A stretch of DNA of 64,000 nt from Idiomarina aminovorans (GTDB lineage: Bacteria; Pseudomonadota; Gammaproteobacteria; Enterobacterales; Alteromonadaceae), in contig NZ_JAKNDA010000004.1 in assembly GCF_023155095.1 (NCBI RefSeq), forward strand, positions 1 through 64,000, given 5' to 3'. A model generated the notes under the pieces. The model was given only the letters and a program-made list of their open reading frames with translations. It did no database searches and was not told where the DNA came from. Positions within the stretch are counted from its first letter, which is position 1. Every line of letters starts with the position of its first letter. Of this stretch, positions 50,814-61,358 are shown one piece after another. Position numbers and translations under genes: made by a program.

Positions 50814-52851
50814 CCACCTCGATACCACTATGTCGTAACAAGGGTTCCACGCTTGCTTCGCGACCCCGGAATTCCCGGAACAAATCAGCCGCTTTACGAC
50901 TGCCACCACGCTCCAGAATAACTTGCAAGAAATCACGTCCGGTTGCGGCGCTGAAAATACCTTCTTCTTCAAAGCGTGCAAACGCATCTGATGACAGCAC
51001 CTCAGCCCACTTATAGCTGTAGTAACCGGCCGCATAACCGCCGGCAAAAATGTGGCCAAAGCTGTGCTGAAATCTATTGTATTCCGGCGGAATACGCACC
51101 GAAGTCTGAGCGCGAACCTCACTGAGTATGTCGCTAATGCGGGCGCCTTTGTTCTGGTCAAACTCATGGTGAATGCGCATATCAAATAAGGAGAACTCTA
51201 ACTGCCGCATCATTTGCATGGCGGACTGATAATTGCGCGCGGCCAGCATTTTTTCCAATAACTCTTCGGGCAGTGGTTCACCGGTTTCGTGGTGACCGGA
51301 AATGAGTGCCAAGGCTTCCGGCTCCCAACACCAGTTTTCTAAAAACTGGCTTGGCAGTTCAACTGCATCCCACTCAACACCATTAATGCCTGAAAGCCCG
51401 GCGGTATCAACCTGAGTCAGCATGTGATGCAAACCGTGACCGAATTCATGGAACAATGTCAGTACTTCGTCATGCGTAAATAGTGCTGGCTTTCCACCCA
51501 CCGGCTTACTGAAGTTACAGGTCAAAAAGGCGACCGGGTTTTGCAACTCACCATCGGCATAAACTCTGCGGCCGACAAAGTCTGCCATCCAGGCGCCGCC
51601 GCGTTTACCCTGGCGGGCGTATAAATCTAAATAGAAGCTGCCGCGCAGGTGGCCATCTGCGTCATGAATACGGAAAAAGCGTACATTTTCGTGCCAGGTT
51701 TTCACCTCTTTTTGCTCGCTGACGGTCATGCCAAATAAGCGTTTTACCACCTCGAACAAGCCGTTCAACACTTGCTGCTCAGGGAAATAAGGTCGCAACA
51801 GCTCATCAGAAATAGAGTAACGCTGCTGCTTTAGTTGCTCACTAAAGTAGGGCACGTCCCAAGCTTCCATTTCTTTAACCCCCTGCTCTTTGGCAAAGGT
51901 TTCAATTTCGGCGTACTCTTCTTTTGCCTGCGGCTTGGACTTATCGGCTAAGTCCTGCACAAAACCTAACACCTGCTCCGGTGATTCAGCCATTTTCGTT
52001 GCCAGCGACATTTCCGCAAAGTCCTTAAAACCTAACAACTGAGCCATTTCGTGACGCAAAGCCAAGGTCTCATCCATCACATCGGAGTTATCGAACTCGG
52101 CGCCATTAGGGCCCGTTTCTGACGCGCGGGTAACAAAGGCCTGGTACATTTCCTTACGCAGCTCTCTGTCCTCAGCGTACAGCATTACCGGCAGATAACT
52201 CGGAATATCCAGGGTAAACAACCAACCGTCATTTTCCTGATCCGCCGCCGTTTCTTTCGCGGCTTCTTTAATACTGTCCGGCAACCCGGCTAAACGACTC
52301 TCATCGGTGATAAGACATGTCCAGGCGTGCGTGGCATCCAGTAAGTTGTTACTGAAGGTTGAGGATAAGTCAGATAACCGCGATGAAATTTCCGCGTAAC
52401 GTTTCTTTTTGTCTTCGGGTAAATCGACCCCCGACAAACGAAAGTCACGTAAGGTGTCGTCAATTAATTTTTGCTGCGCTTCGGTCAGTTCTGCAAATTC
52501 GTCACTGTTACGCAATGCTTCATAGGCGTCGAACAACCCTTTATGCTGCCCCACATAGGTCGCGTAATCGGACAATAACGGCAAGCAGCTATCATGGGCT
52601 TCGCGCAGCTCTGCAGTGCTGACCACCGAGTTTAAATGCGACACCGGTGCCCAGACATGCTCGATCTTTTCATCCGCATCGGTTAGCGGTTCAATCAAGC
52701 CATTCCAGCTGAAATCCCCCCGTGCCAGCACGTCATCAATGGTTTGCCGCGCCTGTTTTATGCTCTGCTCAACAGCGGGTTGAATATGCTCGGGTTTGAT
52801 TTGCTCAAAGTCGGGCAGTTGACCTTGTTCAAGTAGCGGGTTCTGACTCAT
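50809..52851 (-). CDS. prlC: Oligopeptidase A (M3 metallopeptidase)
   Basis: A cytoplasmic zinc oligopeptidase that degrades short peptides and released signal peptides. The 680 residues include the HExxH zinc site in LFHEFGHGLHHML (near residue 470) with the third ligand downstream in VEWDAVELPSQFLENW. The start MSQNPLLEQGQLPDFEQIKPEH is typical. Divergent from the DPP-IV-like gene. Confidence 0.97.
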   Translation of the reverse strand: MSQNPLLEQGQLPDFEQIKPEHIQPAVEQSIKQARQTIDDVLARGDFSWNGLIEPLTDADEKIEHVWAPVSHLNSVVSTAELREAHDSCLPLLSDYATYVGQHKGLFDAYEALRNSDEFAELTEAQQKLIDDTLRDFRLSGVDLPEDKKKRYAEISSRLSDLSSTFSNNLLDATHAWTCLITDESRLAGLPDSIKEAAKETAADQENDGWLFTLDIPSYLPVMLYAEDRELRKEMYQAFVTRASETGPNGAEFDNSDVMDETLALRHEMAQLLGFKDFAEMSLATKMAESPEQVLGFVQDLADKSKPQAKEEYAEIETFAKEQGVKEMEAWDVPYFSEQLKQQRYSISDELLRPYFPEQQVLNGLFEVVKRLFGMTVSEQKEVKTWHENVRFFRIHDADGHLRGSFYLDLYARQGKRGGAWMADFVGRRVYADGELQNPVAFLTCNFSKPVGGKPALFTHDEVLTLFHEFGHGLHHMLTQVDTAGLSGINGVEWDAVELPSQFLENWCWEPEALALISGHHETGEPLPEELLEKMLAARNYQSAMQMMRQLEFSLFDMRIHHEFDQNKGARISDILSEVRAQTSVRIPPEYNRFQHSFGHIFAGGYAAGYYSYKWAEVLSSDAFARFEEEGIFSAATGRDFLQVILERGGSRKAADLFREFRGREASVEPLLRHSGIEVA

Positions 52852-52985
52852 TATTACCTCAATTTTTTCTAAACGCTTTATACGTATATTGGGACTTTGC
52901 GCTAGTCTTCAACCACGCTTGTGTGGTTTCCTGCGTTTTTTACGGTATTATCGAATTATTAATAAATCAGAATAAAGGTAAAAAA

Positions 52986-55286
52986 ATGTCTGACACCTCT
53001 TTTCGCTCTATGCGCCTAATTGCCGGAGCTACGGCCATTATCACCCTGAGCGCCTGTAGTAACCTGGGTGGTACGCAGTCAGCCGATGAATCTAAGCTGG
53101 CTGAAGTGACCGGCAGTAGCCATCTAACTCCTGAAAAAATCTTTGCCAGCGACACTTTTAGTCTCGACCGCCCGGCTCCTACTCGCTGGCTGGAAGATGG
53201 TTCCGGTTACACAACTCTGGAACAGTCTGACTCAACCGATGGACGCGATATTGTTCGTTACCACCCGGAAACTAACGAGCGTACCGTGTTAGTCAGTGCA
53301 GAGCAGCTGACACCAAAAGGTGAAAAAGCAGCCTTGGATATCGCAGACTATGTCTGGTCTGATGACGGCGACAAAGTTCTCATTTTCACCAATACCAGAC
53401 GCTCGTGGCGTACTCATACGCTTGGCGATTACTGGATACTGAACCGCAGCAACAACGAACTGCGAAAGCTTGGCGGCAATGCGCCAGAGTCAACTCTTCA
53501 GTTTGCCAAGTTTAACCCACAAGGCACCAAAGTCGCCTACGTTATGCAAAACAATATTTATGTGCAGAATCTTAGCAGCTTTACTATTAATGCACTGACC
53601 GGCGACGGTAACGATACCATTGTGAACGGCACCTTTGACTGGGTAAATGAAGAAGAGTTTTTCCTGCGCGACGGTTTCCGCTGGAGCCCGGACGGCCAGC
53701 ACATTGCTTACTGGCAGCTGGACACCGAAGGGACGCCGGTATTTACCATGATCAATAATACCGACGAGCTGTATCCGACACTAAAAAAGTTTCCATATCC
53801 GAAAGTGGGTGAAACCAACGCCGCTATGCGCATTGGTGTTATGTCTGCCAATGGCGGTAAAACCCAGTGGATGGATATTCCGGGCGACCCGCGTCAGCAT
53901 TACTTAGTACGTATGAACTGGGCAGGCAACAGCGAGCAACTACTCATTCAGCAACTGACCCGCAAGCAGCATATTAATCGTGCCTTTATCAGTAACATTG
54001 AAAGTGGTCGTAGTCAGGAGCTGTTACGGGAAAGTACCGACTCCTGGGCTGAGTATGTCGACGACATTCACTTTCTTAACAATGGCCGTGAATTTACCTG
54101 GCTAAGCGAGCGCAGCGGTTACCGTCATATTTACCGTGTGCAACGCGACACGGGCAGAACCACAGCCATTACTCGCGGTAACTGGGACGTTGTTGAAGTA
54201 CTGCGCGTTAATGAGAAAAGCGGCTGGGTCTATTTTATTGCCTCACCCGAAACGCCGCTGGAGCGCTATTTGTTCCGCGCCAGCTTAGACGGTAGCGGTC
54301 GTTTAGAGCGCCTGACCCACGACATGGATGGTACCCACAGTTACAGCATTTCTCAGGACGCTGAGTACGCAGAGCATACTTTTCACTCGGTGAATCAAGC
54401 ACCCGTTACCAAGATGATCTCATTACCGGATCACAAGATTATTCGCACTGTAGTGGATAATAACGACGTACAGCAAGCGGTTGAAAGCATCGAGAAACAG
54501 CCACTGGAATTCTTCCGAGTGGAAGCGCGCGACGGGCTGGAGCTGGACGGCTACATTATGAAACCAACCGACTTTGACCCAAACAAAGAGTACCCTATTT
54601 TATTCTACGTTTACGGCGAACCCTGGGGACAGACTGTCGCGAATAAATGGGGCGGCTCTTTGTACTTATGGCACACCATGCTGACCCAGCAGGGCTACAT
54701 TGTCGCGTCTATTGATAACCGTGGTACCAAATCGCCCCGGGGTTTTGACTGGCGCCGTTCTATTTATAAGAACCTGGGTGTTGTGACGGTTCGCGATCAA
54801 TACGACGCGTTGCAAGAGATGCTGGAACGCTGGGACTTTATTGATGAAGACCGTGTTGGCATATGGGGCCACAGCGGCGGCGGTTCACAAACCCTGAACG
54901 CCCTGTTCCGCTACCCGGACAGCTACGATATGGGCATGGCCTTAGCGCCGGTTCCTGACTTAACGCTGTACGACACCATTTATCAGGAGCGTTACTCGGG
55001 TTTATTGCCGGAGTCTGCCGAGCGTTATAAAGAAACCTCAGCCATTACTCATGCACAAAACCTTCAAGGTGACTTGTTGCTCATTCACGGAACCGGAGAT
55101 GACAATGTTCATTTTCAGGGCAGCGAACGCCTGGTCAACGAACTCATTAAGCACGGTAAGCAATTTGAGTTTTTTGCCTACCCTAACCGGACTCATGGTA
55201 TTTACGAAGGCGAAGGAACAACCTTGCACCTGCGCACCATGATGACCGAGTTCGTGAAAGACAATTTAGCCGCTGGTGGTCGTTAA
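52986..55286 (+). CDS. Dipeptidyl peptidase IV-like S9B serine peptidase, lipoprotein
   Basis: An envelope peptidase removing N-terminal dipeptides. From ATG 52986 (766 residues) it has a lipoprotein signal with lipobox TLSAC. An in-frame ATG at 52923 would only add a hydrophobic tail ahead of it. A beta-propeller (about residues 60-480) is followed by an alpha/beta-hydrolase domain with the nucleophile in GIWGHSGGGSQTLN (Ser in GHSGG), the aspartate in IHGTGDDNVHFQ and the histidine in YPNRTHGI. The propeller Glu pair motif DWVNEEEFF is visible and supports DPP-IV specificity. Confidence 0.93.
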   Translation: MSDTSFRSMRLIAGATAIITLSACSNLGGTQSADESKLAEVTGSSHLTPEKIFASDTFSLDRPAPTRWLEDGSGYTTLEQSDSTDGRDIVRYHPETNERTVLVSAEQLTPKGEKAALDIADYVWSDDGDKVLIFTNTRRSWRTHTLGDYWILNRSNNELRKLGGNAPESTLQFAKFNPQGTKVAYVMQNNIYVQNLSSFTINALTGDGNDTIVNGTFDWVNEEEFFLRDGFRWSPDGQHIAYWQLDTEGTPVFTMINNTDELYPTLKKFPYPKVGETNAAMRIGVMSANGGKTQWMDIPGDPRQHYLVRMNWAGNSEQLLIQQLTRKQHINRAFISNIESGRSQELLRESTDSWAEYVDDIHFLNNGREFTWLSERSGYRHIYRVQRDTGRTTAITRGNWDVVEVLRVNEKSGWVYFIASPETPLERYLFRASLDGSGRLERLTHDMDGTHSYSISQDAEYAEHTFHSVNQAPVTKMISLPDHKIIRTVVDNNDVQQAVESIEKQPLEFFRVEARDGLELDGYIMKPTDFDPNKEYPILFYVYGEPWGQTVANKWGGSLYLWHTMLTQQGYIVASIDNRGTKSPRGFDWRRSIYKNLGVVTVRDQYDALQEMLERWDFIDEDRVGIWGHSGGGSQTLNALFRYPDSYDMGMALAPVPDLTLYDTIYQERYSGLLPESAERYKETSAITHAQNLQGDLLLIHGTGDDNVHFQGSERLVNELIKHGKQFEFFAYPNRTHGIYEGEGTTLHLRTMMTEFVKDNLAAGGR

Positions 55287-55342
55287 TTACCAAGCTGATG
55301 AACTGATCTTTCGATTGCCGCTATCGGTATAAAAAGCATGAC

Positions 55343-55379
55343 AACCCCGTGTCTTTATTTGCAAGATGCGGGGTTTTTA
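55343..55379 (+). terminator. Terminator of the DPP-IV-like gene
   Basis: AACCCCG and CGGGGTT form the outer stem, GTCTT and AAGAT extend it, and TTTTT follows. It lies 56 bp after the stop codon and 44 bp before gor. Confidence 0.85.
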
Positions 55380-55422
55380 TTCAAGATAAGCGCAGTTTTT
55401 GAATTAACAGGAGTTAAGCAGT

Positions 55423-56775
55423 ATGAGCAGACATTATGACTATCTTGCGATAGGTGCCGGCAGTGGCGGTATCGCCTCAGCCAACCGCGCGGCCGTTCGT
55501 GGCGCAAAAGCCGCTGTTATTGAAGCAAAGCATGTTGGCGGCACTTGCGTAAATGTGGGTTGTGTCCCTAAGAAGGTCATGTGGTACGGCGCTCATATTG
55601 CTGAAGCCATTAAATATTCCCCATCGTACGGTTTTGACGTGGAGCAAAAAGGCTTTGACTGGGCGACTATGGTGAAAAACCGTGAAGCCTACATTGAACG
55701 CATTCACGGTGGTTACCACCGCGGTTTTCAGGGTAATGGCGTTGAATTTATTGAAGGTTTTGCCAAATTCGTGGACCAACGTACCGTTGAAGTAAACGGT
55801 GAACACATTACCGCTGATCATATTACCATTGCCACCGGCGGACGTCCTACTATCCCTGATGTTCCGGGAGCTGAGCACGGTATCGATTCCGACGGTTTCT
55901 TTGCCCTTACTGAACAACCTAAAAAAGCAGCGGTTGTTGGAGCGGGTTACATTGCAGTTGAACTTGCCGGAGTTTTCCATGCTTTGGGCACCGACACCCA
56001 CCTGCTGGTTCGTCGTGACCGCCCGCTGCGCAACTTTGACAAAGATTTAACCGACGGCTTGCTTGAACGCATGAAACAAGACGGTCCCGAGCTTCATACA
56101 TACACTAACATCCGCGAAGTGGTTAAACAGGATGACAGCACGCTAACGCTGCACTTCGAAAACGGCCAGTCAATGGAAGGTGTCGAGTGTTTGGTTTGGG
56201 CGATAGGCCGTGAGCCATCAACCGACAATATTAATTTAGAATGCACAGGCGTTGAACTGGACAATGACGGTTTTATTAACGTAGATAAGTTTCAGAATAC
56301 CAACGTGCAAGGCATTTATGCTGTTGGTGATAACACCGGTGCTGCGGCACTAACTCCGGTTGCTATAAAAGCCGGTCGCCAGCTGTCTGAGCGCCTGTTT
56401 AATGACATGCCAAACGCACACATGGATTTTGAAAACATTCCGACCGTGGTGTTCAGCCACCCCACTATTGGTACCGTTGGTTTGAGTGAAGAAGACGCCA
56501 AACTGAAATATGGTGAAGACAACATCAGCGTTTACAAGTCGTCTTTCGCCGCCATGTACAACGCCGTTACTCCGCATCGCGCATTGAGCTACTTTAAGCT
56601 GGTGTGCCACGGTCAGGAAGAAAAAGTAGTCGGCATTCATGGTATTGGCGAAGGCATGGATGAAATACTGCAAGGCTTTGCCGTTGCTCTGAAAATGGGC
56701 GCTAACAAGGCAGATTTAGATTCGACGGTTGCGCTGCATCCTACTAGTGCCGAGGAGTTTGTTACCCTGAAATAG
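55423..56775 (+). CDS. gor: Glutathione-disulfide reductase
   Basis: NADPH-dependent reduction of glutathione disulfide. The 450 residues show the FAD site [18 protein letters not shown], redox cysteines Cys42 and Cys47 in [13 protein letters not shown], the NADPH site [19 protein letters not shown], and the C-terminal His-Glu in [12 protein letters not shown]. Length equals E. coli Gor. Has its own gap upstream after a terminator. Confidence 0.97.
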   Translation: MSRHYDYLAIGAGSGGIASANRAAVRGAKAAVIEAKHVGGTCVNVGCVPKKVMWYGAHIAEAIKYSPSYGFDVEQKGFDWATMVKNREAYIERIHGGYHRGFQGNGVEFIEGFAKFVDQRTVEVNGEHITADHITIATGGRPTIPDVPGAEHGIDSDGFFALTEQPKKAAVVGAGYIAVELAGVFHALGTDTHLLVRRDRPLRNFDKDLTDGLLERMKQDGPELHTYTNIREVVKQDDSTLTLHFENGQSMEGVECLVWAIGREPSTDNINLECTGVELDNDGFINVDKFQNTNVQGIYAVGDNTGAAALTPVAIKAGRQLSERLFNDMPNAHMDFENIPTVVFSHPTIGTVGLSEEDAKLKYGEDNISVYKSSFAAMYNAVTPHRALSYFKLVCHGQEEKVVGIHGIGEGMDEILQGFAVALKMGANKADLDSTVALHPTSAEEFVTLK

Positions 56776-56918
56776 GGAATTTCAAACTGATTTCAAAGTA
56801 AGCTTTTTAGAGCAGTTCGAAGGTAACTGACAACGAGAAATTCCTCAGTTGAACGTTGCCTCCGAAATGCTCAAAAAAATTACCCAGCGGATTTAAGGTG
56901 CCAAATTCGGAGCTACTC

Positions 56919-59234
56919 TCAAAACCGGAAATTACCCAACACCCGTTTGATAGATTCTGAGACCTCGCTGAGCTGGTCGCTGGTGCGGATCATCCCCTCC
57001 GTTCCCTGACTGATTGACTGGCTCTGTTCACGGATGGTCTGGAGGCTCCGGTCAATGTCTTCCGACACCTGACTCTGCTGTTCGGTGGCACTCGCGACCT
57101 GCATATTCATGCTCCGAACGGAGTCCACTTTTTCGGTGATAGTGCCAAACCGTTCAAGGGATATGCTCACCGCTTCAGTAGCTGACCTCATGCCAACCTC
57201 AATATCCTGCATCGTGTTGGCGGCTCGATGGGTTTCAGGCAGCAGCTCGTCGATGATCCCGCGGATCTCCTCTGTTGACTGCTGAGTGCTATGGGAAAGG
57301 TTACGCACCTCATCAGCCACCACAGCAAATCCACGCCCGTGCTCACCAGCGCGGGCAGCTTCGATCGCCGCGTTCAGTGCCAGCAGATTGGTCTGGTCGG
57401 CAATGTCGGTGATAACCTTAAGAACATCTTCGATGCGTTTCGATCGATTATCAGCTCTGCCTACGACCTCAGCCGCGTTGGCGACGTTATCGGCAAGGCT
57501 TTCTATCTCGCCGTTAAGATCCTCCATGCTTTTGCGGTTCGTTTCACAGGTATCTACCATTGCGTCTGTTTCCGAAGAGGTATTCTGGGCGTTCTGAGCA
57601 ACTTCCGAGAAAGAGGATGTCATTTGGGTAGTGGCACTGGCAGCGGATTCCACTCTTTTCATCTGCTCGTCCGCCGCCGAGCGATTCAATTCGGATATAC
57701 TGCTGAAATCGCTGGCGGCCGAGTTTAGGGTCTGGACCGGTTCTTCAAGCGACTTGAGGTTATCCTGCAGTTTGCCCATAAACTGATTAAACCGCGCGCC
57801 AATCGCACCGATTTCGTCATTGCGTTGATCGTCCAGACGACGGGTGAGATCACCCTCGCCCTCAGCGATATTGGCCATTGCCTTTTCTGTAACTATCAAT
57901 GGCCTGACCAGAGTTCGAGCAAACACAATGATGGCAGCGCCTGCGGCGAGCAAAACAATGACCGTCCAGAACACTACGGATTGCAAAAGACTCGTACGTA
58001 AATCAGTTGCTGGTTGAAGTGCTTCGGAGCGATCGATCTCGCTGATCAAAGCCCAGCGGCTCTCGCCGTAGTCGAATGGCTGATACAAGGAAAACACTTG
58101 CGTGCCGCGATAATCCTGAAAAGACAGAAAGCCTGTTTCCCCCTCGAGTGCAGCGTTGACCGCCGGTGAGTCAATCACCAACCGTCCGATGGCTGAACCG
58201 GAACTGTCAATACGATCGATCATGGAATCCGATTTGCCACGTCGCTTTAATGTGTCGATAAACGCCTCTTTGTCCTCCAGTATAAAACGGCTCTCGCTGC
58301 GCAATTTACTGTCGGGTCCCACCAGGTAACTCTCTCCAGAGTCGCCGAGTCCAAAATCCTCCCAATTCTCGTCAAACGTCATGATACCGGTGATGACTTC
58401 AAGCGGCATTTGGAAAATAAGCACACCGGCGGTTTCCCCATTGATGTGAATCGGTGAGGCGATAAACGAGGCCGGCGCTTCGTAAGAGGGCGTATAAACA
58501 GCGAATTCCGTTAGTGGTACAGCGTCGACCTTATTGCTACCCATGGCTCGTCGGTACGCTTTGGCAACCCCAGAATCCGAGAAAGGACCGTCGCTCAGCG
58601 AAGTTCCGAAATCCACTTCTTTAAAGACGGAATATACGATGGTGTCCGTCTCCGCATCTACCAGAAACACATCGTAATAACCGAATTCTTGCTGGAATTT
58701 TCGAAAGGTACTGTGCCACTGTTTATGGGCCTCATCGTAGGCAGTGCCGTTATCCGCTGAATTCATTTGTTCTCTGTGGCCGGATGGTGCGGAGTTATTC
58801 ACTATATAATCTATTTGCATAGCGCGGGCGGTATCAGTTAAGCCATTAAAAACATCGGATGCGGAAAAGCCTTTGCTGGGATTCGTCTGTTCGTAACGCC
58901 CCATGAACTGATTGTTGTAGTAGTCGGACAAGGTGCCGGCTTCGCTGGGATCCTTTTTTGGGTAGTCAGCGAAGCCGTCGGAAAAGGCTCTGAGAGCCTG
59001 TCGCGTGGTGAAGCTATCAGACATTGTACGGACCTGATCCTCAATACGCGTCTGGGTGGAAGTCAATTCCCTTCCCAGCATTCGACGAGTCAGTGTGAGC
59101 CGTTCTCGGGCGGCTTCGGTCAGTGCATTGGTGCTTTTACTCGAAGCTTGATACCACAAAACCGTGCTGGTAATGCCGATCGCTGAAAATATCAAGATAA
59201 AGCCACCCATCAAAAGATTCGACGAGATACGCAT
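56919..59234 (-). CDS. Methyl-accepting chemotaxis protein with dCache-type sensor
   Basis: A 771-residue transmembrane chemoreceptor. TM1 is at about residues 7-29. A large periplasmic double-Cache-like sensor spans about 30-410, with [20 protein letters not shown] near 195. TM2 is near 415-437. A HAMP domain follows ([20 protein letters not shown], then GEGDLTRRL), and then the signalling hairpin with tip [20 protein letters not shown] and [20 protein letters not shown]. No C-terminal CheR pentapeptide is seen. The ligand is unknown. The base composition looks more GC-rich than its neighbours, suggesting transfer. Confidence 0.92.
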   Translation of the reverse strand: MRISSNLLMGGFILIFSAIGITSTVLWYQASSKSTNALTEAARERLTLTRRMLGRELTSTQTRIEDQVRTMSDSFTTRQALRAFSDGFADYPKKDPSEAGTLSDYYNNQFMGRYEQTNPSKGFSASDVFNGLTDTARAMQIDYIVNNSAPSGHREQMNSADNGTAYDEAHKQWHSTFRKFQQEFGYYDVFLVDAETDTIVYSVFKEVDFGTSLSDGPFSDSGVAKAYRRAMGSNKVDAVPLTEFAVYTPSYEAPASFIASPIHINGETAGVLIFQMPLEVITGIMTFDENWEDFGLGDSGESYLVGPDSKLRSESRFILEDKEAFIDTLKRRGKSDSMIDRIDSSGSAIGRLVIDSPAVNAALEGETGFLSFQDYRGTQVFSLYQPFDYGESRWALISEIDRSEALQPATDLRTSLLQSVVFWTVIVLLAAGAAIIVFARTLVRPLIVTEKAMANIAEGEGDLTRRLDDQRNDEIGAIGARFNQFMGKLQDNLKSLEEPVQTLNSAASDFSSISELNRSAADEQMKRVESAASATTQMTSSFSEVAQNAQNTSSETDAMVDTCETNRKSMEDLNGEIESLADNVANAAEVVGRADNRSKRIEDVLKVITDIADQTNLLALNAAIEAARAGEHGRGFAVVADEVRNLSHSTQQSTEEIRGIIDELLPETHRAANTMQDIEVGMRSATEAVSISLERFGTITEKVDSVRSMNMQVASATEQQSQVSEDIDRSLQTIREQSQSISQGTEGMIRTSDQLSEVSESIKRVLGNFRF

Positions 59235-59266
59235 AAAAGCTCCATTCTTATATGATCATGCTAATA

Positions 59267-59281
59267 AGTCTGGAACAGACT
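59267..59281. promoter_or_regulatory. Palindrome in the chemoreceptor upstream region
   Basis: AGTCTG, three bases GAA, CAGACT: a perfect 6+3+6 palindrome 33 bp before the chemoreceptor start codon. It could be an operator. The regulator is unknown and a chance match is possible. No sigma28 promoter was found in this gap. Confidence 0.35.
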
Positions 59282-59341
59282 AGAAAATAATCAAGCGAAC
59301 TGCGATTTTTTTACACCTCCTTAATCATGGCAATGGGATAG

Positions 59342-59440
59342 GTGATTTTAGCCGCCCACTTCATACAACATTTCATTAGTCTGAAAGACCCTCGCATCAG
59401 CCGCTACAAACGCAATTATCTGCTGGACACTTCTAGATAA
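59342..59440 (+). pseudogene. Relic of an ISAs1-family transposase N terminus
   Basis: An open stretch of 32 codons ending at TAA translates to a peptide containing HFIQHFISLKDPRISRYKRN followed by YLLD. This matches the N terminus of ISAs1-type (H-repeat-associated) transposases, which typically read HF..L.DPRIDRTKRH.LLDI. The similarity stops after about residue 29. No start codon, DDE region or terminal repeats were found, so it is a small decayed piece. It lies in the 350-bp gap 59235-59584, which holds no complete gene. Confidence 0.6.
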
Positions 59441-59584
59441 CAATTATCGCTCAGTCGTGGTGAGATTTGAGGCTAAATACTCTAGCCATGGATGTTTAGC
59501 AAACGAGCCGCAATTCAACTATGTTCTATACTTAGTACTTTAAGTTAACCCGTTCCCCCTAATTTCAACCAACGGCTCAATTTC

Positions 59585-61288
59585 ATGACAAAAAGCCGCT
59601 ACAACAAAATCAGCGAAGCACGGTTCCGCAAGCTGTTTGATGACACGCAAACTATGTCTATTCAAGGCTATAGCGCCGATGGCGCGGTAGTCTATTGGAA
59701 TGCTGCCTCAGAAAAAATCTACGGTTACTCCACTAGTGAAGCACTGGGTCGCAGTATTTATGACTTAATCATTCCTCATAACATGCACAATGAAGTAGAG
59801 CAGGCAGTAGCCTGGATGTTCGAGCATCAACAAGGCATTCCGCCGGCTCGACTTAACCTCAAACATAAAGATGGCAGTATGGTTCCCGTTTACTCGAGCC
59901 ACACGGTGGTGGCACTCCCGAATGACGAGCCTATTATGTTTTGCATGGACGCTGATACGCGCTCATTGGAAATGGCCGAGGCCGAAGTGCAACGTCTCTC
60001 ATATTATGATCCGCTCACTGATCTACCCAACCGGCGTCTAATGCTTGAACGCATAGCGAGTATGATGCGTAGCGTTAAAGGCGAACATTCAGTCGCCGCA
60101 TTGCTCATTATCGATATTGTTAATTTTCATAGTATCAACGAGAGTCTTGGTTACAGCAGTGGCGATCGCGTTCTTGTGCATTGCGCAAAATCATTACAAC
60201 AGTTTGCCTCTTCTGCCGATGATCTTGCTCGCCTCGGTAAGGATGAATTTGTTATTTTATTGCCATGCACCGCACCGTCATTCGATGCCGCTGCAGCAGA
60301 AGCAGAACAATTGGCAACTCAGATTATTGCAGAGCTGGAAACACCATTAATGCTGGAGAATAACACTCATCAATTGGGTGCTTGCGTTGGTATTACTTTA
60401 TTTCAGTGCCCCAGCAGCTTACCCAGTGATGAGTTAGTCCGCCAGGCAGATATAGCACTGCAAATGGCGAAAAGCTCTAATACCAAGGTTATTAGCTTCT
60501 TCGACCGGGAAATGGAATCTACAGTCAAAGAGCGCTTACAACTTTCTCAGGCGCTCAATCATGCCGTTGAACATCAAGAGTTTGCTCTAGCCCTGCAACC
60601 ACAGGTAGATGCACAACAGCAAGTTATCGGCTTTGAAGCACTACTTCGTTGGCAACACCCTACCCTCGGGGCAATATCACCTAATGATTTTATTCCTATA
60701 GCCGAGGCGACTGGCAGTATTATAGATATTGGTGACTGGGTTCTGGAGAAAAGCTGTGAAACACTTGTTCAATGGGAAGCCCGTAGCACCTGCAAACACC
60801 TGAAAATTTCAGTCAATGTAAGTCCTGTGCAGTTTCGTCTGGGTGATTTTATCAAACGCGTACAGAGCACTCTCGAGCGCACAGGTGCAAACCCCAGCAA
60901 TTTACGTTTTGAACTGACAGAGAGTCTAATAGCTGACAACATCGACTTTATTGTTACGCAAATGCAGAGTTTGCGCCGGCTGGGTATATCGATTTCTTTA
61001 GACGACTTTGGTACGGGCTATGCGTCCTTAGCTTATCTCACCCGGTTGCCTCTCGACGAACTTAAAATAGACCGCGCATTCGTTGATAACCTGGAGCAAC
61101 AGAGTAAAGGTGCATTGTTAGCCGAGACCATTATTAGCCTGGGTCGTAGTATGAACCTGTCCGTTATCGCAGAAGGTGTTGAAACAAACAAACAATTTGA
61201 ACGACTGCAGAATATGGGGTGCGAATATTTCCAGGGCTATCTGTTTGGCAAGCCACAAGCGGAGGTTGAGGACTATTTACCCCGATAG
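59585..61288 (+). CDS. PAS-GGDEF-EAL c-di-GMP phosphodiesterase candidate
   Basis: A cytosolic 567-residue protein without membrane segments. A PAS domain (about residues 12-125) contains DGAVVYWNAASEKIYGYSTS. The GGDEF domain (about 135-295) is degenerate: the signature reads LGKDEF, so cyclase activity is unlikely, though GTP binding may remain. The EAL domain (about 310-560) is complete: FEALLRWQHP, FELTESLI, LDDFGTGYASLAYL, DRAFVDN and VIAEGVETN. Most likely a sensory phosphodiesterase. It lies head to head with the chemoreceptor gene. No clear ribosome binding site precedes the ATG. Confidence 0.9.
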   Translation: MTKSRYNKISEARFRKLFDDTQTMSIQGYSADGAVVYWNAASEKIYGYSTSEALGRSIYDLIIPHNMHNEVEQAVAWMFEHQQGIPPARLNLKHKDGSMVPVYSSHTVVALPNDEPIMFCMDADTRSLEMAEAEVQRLSYYDPLTDLPNRRLMLERIASMMRSVKGEHSVAALLIIDIVNFHSINESLGYSSGDRVLVHCAKSLQQFASSADDLARLGKDEFVILLPCTAPSFDAAAAEAEQLATQIIAELETPLMLENNTHQLGACVGITLFQCPSSLPSDELVRQADIALQMAKSSNTKVISFFDREMESTVKERLQLSQALNHAVEHQEFALALQPQVDAQQQVIGFEALLRWQHPTLGAISPNDFIPIAEATGSIIDIGDWVLEKSCETLVQWEARSTCKHLKISVNVSPVQFRLGDFIKRVQSTLERTGANPSNLRFELTESLIADNIDFIVTQMQSLRRLGISISLDDFGTGYASLAYLTRLPLDELKIDRAFVDNLEQQSKGALLAETIISLGRSMNLSVIAEGVETNKQFERLQNMGCEYFQGYLFGKPQAEVEDYLPR

Positions 61289-61358
61289 CTTCCATCTGAG
61301 CAAGATTGTGATGCGAGCGAGCAGCCTGCGGCTATTGATTAAAGTAAAGAAGTAATAG

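Noticed and set aside
56776-56918. Possible coding remnant or mobile-element end between gor and the chemoreceptor gene
   Set aside because: A minus-strand frame stays open through most of the gap and a 6-bp inverted repeat (AACTGA/TCAGTT) is present, but I recognise no family or terminal repeat, so nothing could be supported.
59314-59323. CACCTCCTTA, identical to the 3' end of 16S rRNA
   Set aside because: The match is only about 10 bases and no further 16S similarity precedes it. On the other strand it is just a Shine-Dalgarno-like AAGGAGGTG with no gene behind it.
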